A stretch of DNA of 64,000 nucleotides, from positions 35,859,001 to 35,923,000 of the forward strand of contig BSBM01000372.1 in assembly GCA_027924585.1 (NCBI GenBank), written 5' to 3'. The DNA comes from Larix kaempferi. Lineage: Eukaryota; Streptophyta; Pinopsida; Pinales; Pinaceae. The first letter of the stretch is position 1; the number at the start of each line of letters is the position of its first letter. Position numbers and translations under genes: made by a program. The notes beneath the pieces were generated by a model. That model saw only the letters and a list, made by a program, of their open reading frames with translations, did not search any database and had not been told where the DNA came from. Positions 32,750-45,093 of the stretch are shown one piece after another.

Positions 32750-32754
32750 TCAGA

Positions 32755-33257
32755 TAGGTTGTTCCTAGTTGGATGGGAGGTAAATTCCAGTTTTGGGGGG
32801 GTAGTTGTGGCAAGGAAAGGAAGAGGGATCAAGGCTTGGGGTCAAACTCAAACATATTTATAGGTATTTTATTTTATCCCTACCTTGTTCTACTTAAGAA
32901 AACTATAAATTTATTGTTATTTAAGTATTATGTTTGATTGAACAAAATTATTATGTTAGTCATCCTATTGTAGTTAATTATTAAATTGAAATAGCTATAA
33001 ATTATGATTGTTGTTAAGTTACAACTGAAAATAAGTTCACATTGTTAAGTTTTAGTTTCAAATTATTTGAGTTAATTAAACAAGTTAATTTAGGACTTAA
33101 GGACAAAGTTAGTTAAACCAGATACCTATAGTTTTATTATGAAAGAGTCTAATAATACAATGATGTTGATCTCTTTTTATGTCATCGACAAGATAGTTTC
33201 TATTGTTACATAGTAACTACTTTATTGACTAATTATCTTTTTGATAACTTTATTAGG
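32755..33257 (+). repeat. Right part of the interrupted chromovirus 3' LTR
   Basis: The sequence resumes after the copia insertion. It holds a G-rich stretch near 32795, then AT-rich noncoding sequence. Its true end is not determined. Confidence 0.45.
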
Positions 33258-34213
33258 TGTGTTAACACATAAAGCTCGCACACATGTGACATTTTTGCAA
33301 TTCACATAGTAAGGCATCATCAACATACAACATGCATCTCACTGAAGACATCCTCATTATATTCAAGAAGCAATATGAATCCATAAATGCCAAAGAACAG
33401 TAAAAAAAACAGGACCGCACGACCTAGTATCTATTTAGGTGCGCGATAGTGCATGTTACCAGTTATGTGTGCACAAGACCCCTATGCATTTTTTGCTTCG
33501 ATATCCACACAACTTTCAAAATGACGGGACCAAAACCACCTGCGGCACATTGAAGGCCCATCAAAGCCCCATCAACTCCAAAAATTCGAATTTGGTCTTC
33601 CTATGTACTTGGATTCATTAAATGGCCCCCCTTTTTGTACTTTGGAGCCAAATCATGGAGTTAAGGGGTTCACACTTGGATCTAGTTGTTTCTAGGCCAC
33701 CTCTTGTCCCATAAAAGGAATCCATGGGCATGCATCTTAGAAGAGAAACCAAGAGAAAGGTTATGCTATAGAAATTGTATTGGAGCTTCCTCATAGCCAA
33801 TCTCTTTCATATTTTGGATTTCTCCAAGATCCTTTGCCTCCTTCCTTCAAGGGGTAAGTGCTTCTCTCCATTGGCTCTTCTAGTTATCTAGCATCTAGTG
33901 TGAACAAAATAGGCCTCCCTAAGGGATATTGTTGGATTTCCTTTGAAGCCTTGACCTCCTAGGTGACAATACATGTATTTGCTTGACCATTGGGAAATCT
34001 AAAATTGTTCATGCATTGGTTCTTTTTTGTGGTTTGCACCCTCTTGTTCCCTTTTATCATTTTTAGTTAATTTTGTTTTTATTCTGTTCTATTTGCACTA
34101 ACAAATCCTTGTAGGATCTACTTTGGGGTTATCACATTTTCTTTATGTTTCTAAATACTGGGCCTATTCAACAACCACAAGGGATTTCACCCAAAGTGGG
34201 ATAATTTCCCACA
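33258..34213 (+). repeat. 5' LTR of the 33-42 kb gypsy element
   Basis: It starts TGTGTTAACACATAAAGC, ends ATTTCCCACA, and matches 41016-41933 along its length with many substitutions. Shared landmarks include CATCCTCAT (about 33350), TTAGGTGCG (about 33436), CAAATCATGGAGTT (about 33650) and CCATGGGCATGCATCTTAGAA (about 33722). Confidence 0.82.
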
Positions 34214-35485
34214 ATAATATTTATGGCAACTCCACTTTATTTTTGTTCATTTTATCTTAACTAGGTTGTTATTTGTTAGATAGCTAACTTCGAGTAAATT
34301 GTCATTTGTAGATGAAGAGATCCATACCCTTCATTCCATAAATTCGGCCTCCTCTTGGCTGTGATTTCTATTTCAATAGTCACGTGGATCTTGGTGTCCC
34401 AGACATGGTAATTTTTAAGGGCAAAATTTTGCCAATTGGCTACTTTTCAAGCTTTTTTTCAAAAAATAAATTCACTATTTGGACATTTTTAGTCTCTAAT
34501 ATCACCTATATTTACATAAAATATGTTTTTTTTATCATAATATTCGCCAAAATTTACATATTTCAGTATTAAATTGTATATTTCATATTTAATATTCGCC
34601 TACCTATCTATATACATGTTTTTTTCAATACAAAATAATCGCCTATGATACTATACTTACGTATAATATTAAAATCCTTAAAAAATACCTTGGTCCCAGA
34701 CGTGTGATATGCATGCTTAAACTTTCGATAGTCGCGCTACCCGGACGTCTTCCATGTAGTTTTTTCTCTCATCAGTCGCATGGCCTTTTCACATTGTAAC
34801 CGCGCTATTGCACTCCAGTGAGTGTTTTCTTCGCGCTAATGCACACCTATCTTTTCTTTTTCCACACAGTTGATCATTTTATTTGCTTTTTATCAGCTTT
34901 TCACAATCTTGTAGCCCCAATGGATGCTCACTAATGAACTAGAACTAATTAACTTGCAATGGCTACATTGTTTCTATAGTAATTAGCTCACTTAAACTAA
35001 GATTAGGTAGTAAATATTTGTTCTCTCTTGAAATCTACTTAGGTAACCAACCTTGGGTATTTCAATGGGCCTCATTGTTGTCACTAGTATTCAAGACATC
35101 TTATGTTTTTTGTTTACTTCGCATTTTTTTAGGTTAAAGCAGTGTAGAATCCACTTTTTTCAAACAAGAAAGGATGTAAAGACTCTTATCTCCCCAAGTA
35201 TTCTCTTCACTTCTAACTTCTTGTGAGATTTGTGAATCAAAAAGGGGTGAGAAGTGTGAAATACCTCCATTGCACACTTTTACTTCCTTAGCACTTTGTT
35301 TTTGTAAAGCACCATTATCATCTTTTAGAGTTCAAAGTTAAATCTTCATTTGCATTTACTTTACACTCTTTTAGTTAATTTGCAACAATCAATTTTCTTA
35401 CCTCACATGTGTTTGCATCACTAACACACATTAAGGGACCTACAATCTCTTTCATTCCAAGTATGCTCTTCACCTCACACTTCTT
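34214..35485 (+). other. PBS and noncoding leader of the gypsy element
   Basis: TGGCAACTCCACTTTA at 34224 resembles the TGGCGACTCC-type primer site of many plant gypsy elements. The rest is AT-rich with no ORF of note. A CTTCACTTCTAACTTCTTGTGAG phrase near 35205 recurs near 35467, spanning a possible short leader duplication. Confidence 0.5.
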
Positions 35486-36327
35486 GTGAGCTTGGTGAGT
35501 AGGAACCCAACCCCTCCAGTGGCGGTTCCTTCCAGAACATCTATACATTGGATTTCAACCTTCATACTGGAGCCAAAGGTTATGATAGGCCCAAATCCCC
35601 CCAACTGGAAGATGTACCCACCTTTACAGATTCTACGCCAAAGTAATGAACATAGCCATCATATCCCTAAAGTCCCACTTCGGTGCACCCCTAATAACCC
35701 TCATATGAAATTCACGCACAATGACAGTATTGTGGATGACTTGGCTCAGTCAACCACTGCGATGTACACATTAGAGGTACTACAGTCTTTCCCAACTCAA
35801 CAAATGGCATTACTTAATGCACTTGGCGTTGTTGACCCTTCTGAATTGTGCCTCATGAATTTTGATCTCGACAAAGGTGAACCATGACTACCCTCGTCAG
35901 TTGCATTCCGAGTCCTTCTTACCGAAAAAATATATGATTCATCAATGAAGGCGCATCCACATGTGTCATGTCCTCTAATGTTTGGAAATGATTGGGATCA
36001 CCTAAGCTAGTCCCCTCGTCTATCGCTCTTCGTGCATATGATGGGAGGCCATCACAACTGAGAGGATTGTACCAAAATTTCCCTATCGAGCTAGGGGAAA
36101 AGAGGGTTATGATCGATATCGAGGTATTTAACGCCCAAATTGACTACAAAATCCTCTTGGGGCATATTTACATGTACTCCATGAAGGAAGTTTCCTCCTC
36201 GGTCTTCCATATCATGATGTTCCTATTTAACGGGGAAATCATCACCCTTGACCAACTCAAATACTACGATCCCAATACCACCACCAATCCCGACAATATA
36301 TTACCCACTGCCATAGAGACAAGTTAG
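35486..36327 (+). pseudogene. Gypsy gag end and aspartic protease, disrupted
   Basis: The first part reads 'STTAMYTLEVLQSFPTQQMALLNALGVVDPSELCLMNFDLDKGEP', the pre-protease block known from a widespread plant gypsy group. After frame changes, 'LPSSVAFRVLL' and 'INEGASTCVMSSNVWK' follow. The second carries the protease active site in the form usually written DEGAS; here the catalytic Asp reads as Asn. A TGA follows, then from 35992 'GSPKLVPSSIALRAYDGRPSQ', 'FPIELGEKRVMIDIEVFNAQIDYKILLG' and 'SSVFHIMMFLFNGEIITLDQLKYYDP'. It would have processed Gag-Pol. At least two stops/frameshifts and the lost Asp make it inactive. Confidence 0.8.
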
Positions 36328-37054
36328 CCCCCTTATGTTTATATGGTCCCAATGATGTACAAGGAATCTAACTTACTTGGGGTGTACTACAGTCCATGAC
36401 TTGAGATCCCCACATAAACCGATGGCCTTATGTGCACAATTTTCATCGCTAAGAATGTGTCCATCTCTCCCTCAGTAGCATCATCCATACCTCCGATGAT
36501 ACATGGCATTGAACAAGCGTTGAGTCCATCGATACCTCCTATTTTCCAAATATTGTTCTTGTAACCCTCCATGGGAGTGAAAGGGACACCGGTGATGGCT
36601 TAGTTGAATCTACTTGGGTTAACCTTGGGAATACATGTGTGGTACCTTACACCACCATACCCAAATATGGATTCAAAGATAGTATCATGTTATAATTTTG
36701 TCCCTGTCTCAGTTGTTGCGCCTTCTAAGTCGGTGACACCATATGTACCTTTAGATGAACCTACTACATACACAACTAAGCCATCGTTGTAGTCACTAAA
36801 ACCACCAGTAGGGGCATGAAAAAACCTAATTTTAAAGGACCCCTCCTACTTAATCCCGCTCTCGAATCATCATCGGGGGCTGCTAATCCAAAAATAGGGG
36901 GCATCAAACCACAACAGTGAAAATCTCCAATAATGACCAATACTCCGAATAGAGGGTTACACCACCATTTTCTCTCTACGAGCAACAAGGCCATGCGACC
37001 AACCTATGCCCCACCTTATCAGAAATCAAGAGTCTTCTCAACACCCTTGTTAGT
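36328..37054. other. Decayed internal region, no domain recognised
   Basis: Short proline/threonine-rich frames only. In intact relatives RT would follow the protease, but no RT motif is visible here in either strand. Confidence 0.4.
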
Positions 37055-37800
37055 GTGACCTATGCTCCACCTATAGTATCAGGGGGCACATCATTGTCAT
37101 CCACACCTAAGTCCAAATCATTGCGTACCAATCACACATGTTCAATTTGTTCCGAATTTGGGCATTGCACACATCATTGTCTCGACCTCGCTCGATTTCG
37201 GGATGCTTTGGAGACCATTTTTATCACTCAAAATTTGGTCGAGAATCACTCCCTACAAACTCAGGAAATAGCTTCCATCAATGTGGTCACTGCATCGACG
37301 ACAACATTAGTTGCACCTATCTCTGAACTAGCCATTACGACAGTTCCCATTGAGCCTCAAATGACGTAATATCCGCAACCAACGGAGCTTACGACGATGG
37401 AAAACCATGATGGATTCTCATCGTGTGGGAATAACACTCTCATGATCCCCTCTAGGGCCATCACATCCATTCTGGATCAATCCACCCCTCCTCCGACATA
37501 GATACCTCTATGTTCCCAGGTACAATGCCCATGTCGATCCTGTGGTGACACTTCCCACTTTTTGTTCCATTGTCCCATTCTACATGCCGAATGAGAATCC
37601 CACCTCGAACTAATGAGGCTCCAGGATCAGCTCTCCTACCTCAGCACATTCCCTCATGGTTTACTCGTTGATGAATTTGTTCCCCCTTTACCATATACTG
37701 TCGATACCGCATCTTCTTTGGCTGGTTTACTCACTAGCAAGGATTCCTTGTCTTCTGACAAAGACTTGGAACATCCAAAACCATTTCCAAGTGTCTAAGA
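37055..37800 (+). pseudogene. Two CCHC zinc-knuckle remnants
   Basis: One frame gives CSICSEFGHCTHHC (37140-37181) and, after stops, another gives CRSCGDTSHFLFHC (about 37534-37575). Both fit C-x2-C-x4-H-x4-C exactly. Low-complexity Thr/Ser/Pro sequence lies between them. The frames continue with 'LMRLQDQLSYLSTFPHGLLVDEFVPPLP' before a stop. Zinc knuckles normally lie in gag, before the protease, so their position 0.8-1.3 kb after the protease is unusual. It may reflect a rearranged element or an extra ORF. The identification rests on Cys/His spacing only. Confidence 0.45.
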
Positions 37801-38019
37801 AACACTATGGGATATCCTTTCAAATGTCAGATCCTAATCGGTTCCCGACGAGGATGATGCCACTTTGACATCACCCTAAACTCCAACATTTGAAAGGTCC
37901 CCTCCGATAGAAGGAAGAAACCACCGTTTTCCCTTTGCCTCACTTATACTTTTTTCTATTTTTGTATTTTCGATCCATTTGATTGAGAATAAGACCATAT
38001 TTTCTTTATGCATATGTCC

Positions 38020-38440
38020 TCACAAGAAAACATCGACATTGTCTTTGCAAATAGTGCACTTCGATGATCCAAGAATCTCGCATCAGCCGCGTGGGTTGTT
38101 TATACCCCCTCCCAAAATATCTAACAAACTGGTGCAGTTTTTCTGGGGAACTTACCAAAAACCAAGCAGAATACAATGTCGTCATTGGTCTTTTAAGTGA
38201 TTCCACCCACCTTGGAATCCACCATATGCACATATACCTATATTCCCAACTAGTTGTTTCTCAACTCAACCAGGTCTTTTGGGTCCTCAATCCACTCCTC
38301 TTTCATAAAATTTTATGGGTGCGCCTCCTAGTGCGATAGTTTGAAATATCTCCTTCACAATGTCCCCAGGAACATCAATGCATCCGCTGACCATGTCACA
38401 CACCAGGTGTTGGATTGGCATCTAATACACCAACCATATC
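38020..38440 (+). pseudogene. Gypsy RNase H remnant
   Basis: Across two frames: 'SLQIVHFDDPRISHQPRG', then 'WCSFSGELTKNQAEYNVVIGLLSDSTHLGIHHMHIYLYSQLVVSQLNQVFWV' and 'LLFHKILWVRLLVR', then 'VPRNINASADHVTHQVLDWHL'. The NQAEYxxxIGLL helix with catalytic Glu and the 'DSQLVVxQLN' strand are diagnostic of gypsy RNase H; the Asp of DSQLV is Tyr here. It would degrade the RNA strand during reverse transcription. It follows the protease by about 1.7 kb, with the RT missing. Confidence 0.8.
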
Positions 38441-41015
38441 TCTGACCCCTGCATACATAAACCAAGCATGTACATATGTGTGTTGTTCATCATACAAATC
38501 ATGTGCACGTACCTACAACTACACACAGATTATACCAAAAGCATACATATAAACATCATCATCACATACACCATCACATCAAATACATCACATACATCCG
38601 TGAGACAAAAATGTTATACCAAAATGTTATATATATAATGTGTATTGTGTACAAAATATGGCCTCGTAGGCCATATACAAAAAGAATCAACTGTCTTATG
38701 GGGAATACATAAAAAATCGGCCTCCCATAGGCTACATCAAAGAAAAAATACAACGTCGGGGTCTTAGCCCTATACAAAAGAGTGCTTGACACTTAGGCTG
38801 CCCCACCAGCCACTAGATCATGAGGCCCCATGATAGCTAATGGGCGTACAACCTTCCCCTCGCTCCTCTCGTTGCCCCAGGTTCTGGTCCTCGAGCTGGT
38901 CGCAGTCCTGGATTTAAATTCAAATGGTACAAATGATTTTGAAATGCGAGCCCCACCCATATTTATATAATTTGGACTGAACTTCAAACGGTCACCACTG
39001 CCAAACCATAACTCCATTTGACAAACCGTTCACACCAACGCGATCATCATGCCGATATCTACATAGTGACATTTCTCTCTCTTTGAATTGGGAAGTTCCA
39101 TCTGGCACCTATTTTTCTAATCCACACCACATGTACACTATGTTTTGCTTATCAATTTAGCATTGTCAATACCTTCATCATGTTCTTTACTACACTTAGG
39201 TACTTGTGCATCATGTGCAGGATAATGACCAAAACTCAACTTCCTCTTATTTTTCCATTATAAGAACACAACTCCACCCCTCAGCAATGGTGCCAAAATT
39301 CTATTACAAGTATCATCTTGAAACTGGCATATAGGAAATTCCTTCCCTCTGTTTGCATTGCACTAACTAGATATTCCCATTGATAACCATAGGGTCCCCC
39401 TCCCCAGTAATGATATGCCATCAATATCGCTATCGCAGATAGCATATTTCCCCCATGGGTGTGCACACCATTTCATCCCAATCATTATTTGAAACCCATG
39501 ATGTTGACCCCCCACAAGCCTAGGGAATTTGATAAATCTTGAAACGATCAACCCATAACTCATTATTTTCTAGCTGCGCATTTACTCCCCTACCTTCAGT
39601 AGTCAATGCCATCAAATTCCTTGACACATGTTATGATCAAGATGCACAATTGACTACTCATACCTCCATGAGAACTCCACCATATGCAACCTTCTTTGTA
39701 CCAACACCCATGCCAATACACTTATGGGGCCCCCACCCTCCATAGTAACCAATCCTATTCAATTATTCCCGCAAGAACATTCTGTGTAGCATTGATTCAT
39801 CGAGCACCCTTCTTCGCATTTGCAAAAAAACCCTCACATCATTTTGGAAAAGGTTCCTCGACTCACTCAAAACCGAGGGAACTTTTCCCATCATCAAATT
39901 GGTTCCCCGATTCACCCAAAACTATGGGAATACCACCCATAATCAAATTAGTCCCCCAACACCCCTAAAACCATGGGGACCGCACCAATTATTCTTTATG
40001 TACAAAATTTTCCCCAATCCACTCAAAATAGTGGGATCACTATTCTTTTGATAGAAACCCCTGATATCCTTTGATCGATGTCATTGAGTCTTCCCATCCT
40101 CATCATTATGAGGAGTGTACCCCACAATGTCGTCAATGTCGTGTACCCTTCCAAGGCCCTTCATCAACATCTTTATCCCTCCATTACACTCGGTACCTTT
40201 ATTTGAAAAATACTGCCATCCATGACTCCCCGAGTTGACATCGATCAAACGAAGTCATGAGCCTCATGCTTACGAGCCAGTCTTGTGTCAGGTATGTCAG
40301 TCCAACAATTGGTTACAAAATGATCTTGGTTCTCAAGATAAAACCCTCATATTATCATGTACTTCAGCTCGTGTCGACATCAAATCCCTACATTTCGAGA
40401 GTTGTAGTAGTTGTAGTTGTACCTTAGGACCCCTTTCAATCACTATAAGGGGTCGCCTTGAACTAAGTAGGGAGAGCCCTTAGTGATTCCTAACTTAGTA
40501 GTCTCTCCTATGCTCGACATCAACATATCTATCGCACCAGGGAGAGCCATACATTTCAAAGGTAGCAGTGTTCACATCTACAAATCATGATCGCAGCAGT
40601 TCAGTAAGGTGCCACATCCAACACCCTTACTCATATTCTGGCCCCAACCCTCGTGGGATTATCATGGTTATCAATAGTACCCGCTTCTTCAACACTTGTA
40701 ACAACATTTCTAGGTTTAGTTACTCTTGCATGGATTGATGCCACCTTCATCCATGTGCCAATGGTATATTGAGTGGGCCCCTTGGTCTCCTCTTTTTGTA
40801 GCCACTTCAATAGATTTTCACGAGCATGGGTATGCCTGCCTCATTTGTATAAAACATTATTCTTTGTTACGGCTTCCCCATCAATATTCCCCCATTGAAG
40901 GACCCTATTCATTCACACATGCTTCACAGCTTCTAAAAACACCAAAGATCACAACATAAACGATGATGAATTATCGACCCTACATTATCCTTCGGACCTC
41001 ATACATTAGGGGGCA
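38441..41015. other. Noncoding 3' internal region of the gypsy element
   Basis: No integrase motif is seen. A degenerate CCC-rich phrase with CACCCAAAAC.ATGGGAA recurs at about 39905, 39960 and 40020. A short purine stretch TTAGGGGG (41006-41013) precedes LTR3. Confidence 0.45.
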
Positions 41016-41933
41016 TCTATTAAAGCATAAATCTCACACACATGCGGCATTTTTCAATTCACACAATAAGGCATCTTCAACATATAGCATGCAACTCACT
41101 GAAGAAATCCTCATAAGATCCAAGAAGCAATATGAGTCCATAAATTCCAAAGAAAATTCAAAATACAAGACCATGTGGCCTAATCTCTGTTTAGGTGCGT
41201 GACTATGCATGCGCGGGTTTTCCTTCGATATCCCTGTGACTATCAAAACAGAGGGAAAAAAACCACCCGTGGCGCATTGAAGTCTCATCAAAGCCACATC
41301 ACCTCCAAAAATTTGAATTTGGTCTCCCTATGTACTTGGGTTCATTTAATGGTCCCCCTTTTTGTACTTTAGAGCCAAATCATGGAGTTGAGGGGTTCAC
41401 ACTTGGATCTAGTTGTTTCTTGGCCACATCTTGGCCTATAAAAGGAAGCCATGGGCATGCATCTTAGAATAGAAACCAAGATCAAGGTTATGCTGCAGAA
41501 ATTGTATTGGAGCTTCCTCATAGCCCATCTCTTTCATATTTTGGCATTCTCCAAGACCCTTTTCCTCCTTCCTTCAAGGGGCAAGTGCTTCTCTCGATTG
41601 GTTCTTCTATCTATTTATCATCTAATGTGAAAAATATAGGCCTCCCCAAGGGAGATTGTTGGCTTCCCTTTGAATCCTTCACCTCCTAGGTGACACTACA
41701 TGTATTTGCTTGACCATTGGGCAATCTAAAGTGGTTCATGCATTGGTTATTTGTTGTGGTTTGCACCATCTTGTTCTCTTTTATCATTTTTAGTTTTTTT
41801 TTTTTGTTCTATTTGCACTAACAAAGCCTCGCAAGAACTACTTCGGGGTTATCACATTTGCTTTATGTTTCTAAATATTGTGCCTAGTCAACAACCTCAA
41901 AGGATTTCACCCATAGTGGGATAATTTCCCACA
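41016..41933 (+). repeat. 3' LTR of the 33-42 kb gypsy element
   Basis: It begins TCTATTAAAGCATAAATC, where the first dinucleotide TG has become TC, and ends ATTTCCCACA. It pairs with 33258-34213. Confidence 0.8.
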
Positions 41934-43357
41934 ACAAAATTATTATACTTTAACATAATAAAGAGTAGTAAAATATTAAAATGCCATGAGTTTATTTTGT
42001 AAAATAAAATTGACCATGAAATTTAATACAATATATATATATATATATATATATTGGAAATAAAAATTAACAGAATCTTTTACAGTTATTTGTTACATCA
42101 AAATATAAACCTTGATGTAAGACCTTAAGAAAGGAATCCACCAATAAATTTAATCAAATTCCTACATTCTTCTTAATTAAATTTAAGTCAATGATGTAAA
42201 AATTTGATGTAAAATGGTATAAACGAGCCTATATAAAAGAGAAACAAGACGAGCTACAAAGTAGAAAGTCCCTTCCTTGAAGAAAAGATGAGAAAAGATG
42301 GAAGGGAGTGTAAGCATGGTCTTTGGCGTTGTCCATGGAGAATAATGCTCTGGATATACACGAGTGGGCCGGTCCACCTGCTAGAACAAAAGGGAGGGAT
42401 ATATCCTCGACCAATAGGGGCTCCAATATGTTCTTGAACAAACATATGCTATGAGCTAGCTGTAACACATGCAAGAACATTGCTTCTATGTTCTGCAACT
42501 CATTGGGAATATAGGATAAGTGGACCTATCTCCAAATCACTTTGCTTGAAAGGTGCATAAATGCACTTTCTTTCTAATACTTTTAGTGGAGAGTGAATTT
42601 TCTAGGTTGAAAGTGACATACTATATATCTGTAAGGCAGAGCAAATATTGCCTCAATTTAGTTTGTTCCCTGCAACTTTATAAGTTCTATGATATATAAA
42701 GGGTATTGCGTGAGCGAAAAAACGTAATTCAAAAATTGGTAAATCTATTCATTGGTCAAGGAGAGGGATGTAGAGGGATGTAGGAACAAGAATATTTGGA
42801 CATGGAATGCAGAGATAACAAAAAAAACTACCTCCTATTTTGCATCTAGGAATAGAACTACTTAAGGTGTAGCTCCACTAGCTATAGCGGTGGGACTGCT
42901 ATAAAGGTGAATAGGGGTGATAACAATCATTGATATTCCCCTAGCTAATTGAAACATGTATTACATGTGTACATTCTTGCTCTGTCGTTCATTGTTGTTT
43001 GGGGTACAACCCTCATCTCATCATATTAGAGAAAAAAAAAGACTTAGTTTGATCGACGAATAATTTCTCTACCATTTTGGTTAGACTAATTCACTTGGCG
43101 CTTATTTTAGTAATTCATGCGAAATACTATCAGGGCTCAATATCTCAGTAGCTAACAAATTTTAAAACGTTAGCATCTATATATGTGTTAAAGAATTGAA
43201 CTGACCCACTAGCACAATCTACCAAAATATGTTTAGAATATGGTTCATACCCTATTTTCAATTTCAAGTGAAAAACACTTTGATTTGAGTCTTTATGTAG
43301 ATTTATAAGGGGAATCTGAGGCTTATGCCACAACTATAAATAGTTTTCTACCCGCAA
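41934..43357. other. AT-rich stretch without recognised gene
   Basis: It contains an (AT)n microsatellite at about 42030-42054 and a TATA-like CTATATAAAAG near 42229. No coding pattern was found. Confidence 0.4.
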
Positions 43358-43374
43358 GTTGGAGTGTATTAGAG
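43358..43374. repeat. SINE target-site duplication (left)
   Basis: GTTGGAGTGTATTAGAG matches GTTGAAGCGTATTAGAG at 43638-43654 in 15 of 17 bases. Confidence 0.8.
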
Positions 43375-43637
43375 GGAGCACCTGAGTGGGCCTAATGGTT
43401 AAGAACATGTGTTATCTCTGAGGAGGTCACAAGTTCAAAACCAGGGGGTAGGGTTTCTCATTGGCCTGTTGTGACAAGGCTTGAAGGGTAGGCGACCCTG
43501 GGATAGAGACACCTCTGGGATAAAGAGTCTCGAGACATATCGACCCCTGCTGAGTCACAAGTTTTTGGTATATCTGGCTTGCGTGCTGTTGGATATACCC
43601 TTGGGAGGTTGATGTTCCCATGGTTAAAAAAAGAAAA
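43375..43637 (+). mobile_element. tRNA-derived SINE (263 bp)
   Basis: The body starts GGAGCACCTGAG and contains pol III promoter boxes: A-box-like TGGGCCTAATGG (43387-43398) and B-box-like AGTTCAAAACC (43432-43442), spaced as in a tRNA gene. A tRNA-unrelated body follows and then an A-rich tail (AAAAAAAGAAAA). It is bracketed by 17-bp target duplications with two mismatches. The structure resembles the Au-type SINEs of plants, but family membership needs a search. Confidence 0.8.
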
Positions 43638-43654
43638 GTTGAAGCGTATTAGAG

Positions 43655-44499
43655 CCACTGTGCACTGCAAGTGGAGCTCCACCATGAAAGGTCTGAGCCT
43701 TGGGGTTGGCGAACATTATCCATCCTGCTGGCTGCTTGAGATCCAACAGCCAACCAGCCTGCTATCGTTGCATTAAATGGCCTGGCTGCATAATGTTCAC
43801 CCTTGGGTTTGGCACTCATCAATATCGATAAGAGATTGGGTGCATAGAAAATAGCTACTAAATAACATGAATATGAGTTTCATGGTGCATCACGTGTTCA
43901 AGAAACTTCCTATCATAGTATTAAGTTTTTATGTAATAATGGAATGGAGCTTACAAAGTGTTTTCCATAAGGAGGAGTCTTCACCCAAACATGGGCCAGT
44001 TTATGGGCTTATAACTACTTCATCGATTCTAAATCCAGTCAAGTAAGGGCCCTTCGTAACTCTCTTGTAAGACTACCCTTTAGGCTCTCAAGGATATATT
44101 TATTTTCAAGAGCTATAGAACTAGGCCTAGGTTACTAAATCAAGTGAGGCTATAGCCTTCGCCCTGAGCTCGATGTGGTCCTTGGTTGGATCAATAACGA
44201 ATCAACTTACTAGGGTTCGGAGGAGCAGAAGAAAATGGAAGACTAATGAGGGTGAACAAAGAAAGTGGTTGGATGTAAATACACAGAGAGAGAGAAGACA
44301 CAAAGAAAACCAATATCACCACTACCGCTCCAGTACATCCATCAGCAAGACCATTGGGGAAAAATGGAACCATCACATAACCTCCTTCTATTTCAAAACC
44401 CATTGATACAACCCATACACCTTGTTAATCAAAGTTACTAGTTAAATGACAATTGTTATCTTCTTAGTCAACTACAATACCAGAGTTATAATGAAAAAA
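43655..44499. other. No gene recognised
   Basis: Short frames only. No repeat ends, LTR signals or domain motifs are seen. Confidence 0.4.
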
Positions 44500-44534
44500 T
44501 ATAGAGTTTACAAATACCTTGGGTAAATCTTTAT

Positions 44535-45093
44535 TATTGCCTAATAAATTTCAGAACATCGTCGATAGTTTATCTTCATTATTGTGCACCATCTTATAGT
44601 CTGTAGAAGCCATGAACAAACTGTGTTCACTTCCTTGGGAACAAGATCTCTGATTCCATGCAAGAGGGTCCTTCATAATCCAGGGATTCAATAGAGTGTG
44701 TTGCAAATACATCCTCTGGCCCTTGTGATTCATGACACTGAAACACAGTGATAATTTTTGTTGAAAAAAATGTTTTGGACAACAAAGAAAGTAGCAGCAG
44801 AACCATATATAGTATCAAATTACCCAATAGCAGTAGTAGAGGTGTTCATAGAGGCTAGAGCAGGAGAGAGGTGACATCAGAGGAAGGATCTTCACTAGGT
44901 AACAAATTTCCTTTTTCTTTTGGTATGTTGGTGTTGGTCGTCTAACAAGTGCTTCAAGTCTTTTCATGGGCATACAAATTTCTATCTCTAGATCAATTGC
45001 AAATGAAACTAGATCTGCTTGCTTTTGCACACTAGAAAGTTCAAACGTTCCTAACAAAATCCAGAAATTGGAAGCATAATTGTAGAGCTCCAT
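44535..45093 (-). CDS. Candidate 3' end of an unidentified host gene (two exons)
   Basis: On the minus strand an open stretch from 45093 reads 'YNYASNFWILLGTFELSSVQKQADLVSFAIDLEIEICMPMKRLEALVRRPTPTYQKKK'. Possible donors (TA|GTGAAG near 44893, or TTGG|GTAATTT near 44822) are in a phase compatible with an acceptor TGTGTTTCAG at about 44743. The next exon reads 'CHESQGPEDVFATHSIESLDYEGPSCMESEILFPRK' and stops with TGA at about 44631. An AATAAAG polyadenylation-like signal lies near 44535. I do not recognise the protein. Upstream exons were not found within 1 kb; large introns would be normal for a conifer. It could also be a TE fragment or chance. Confidence 0.3.

Larger units (their letters stand above)
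33258..41933 (+). mobile_element. Old Ty3/gypsy element with LTRs, gag/protease and RNase H remnants
   Basis: Two diverged direct repeats of about 0.92-0.96 kb bound 6.8 kb of internal sequence holding recognisable gypsy gag/protease and RNase H pieces in order, a PBS and a purine tract. No RT or integrase core was found. No clear 5-bp target duplication was found: the flanks TTAGG and ACAAA do not match. Strong LTR divergence suggests an old insertion. Confidence 0.8.

Noticed and set aside
42030-42054. (AT)n tract as an origin or matrix attachment site
   Set aside because: A plain microsatellite in AT-rich DNA with nothing further to support a function.
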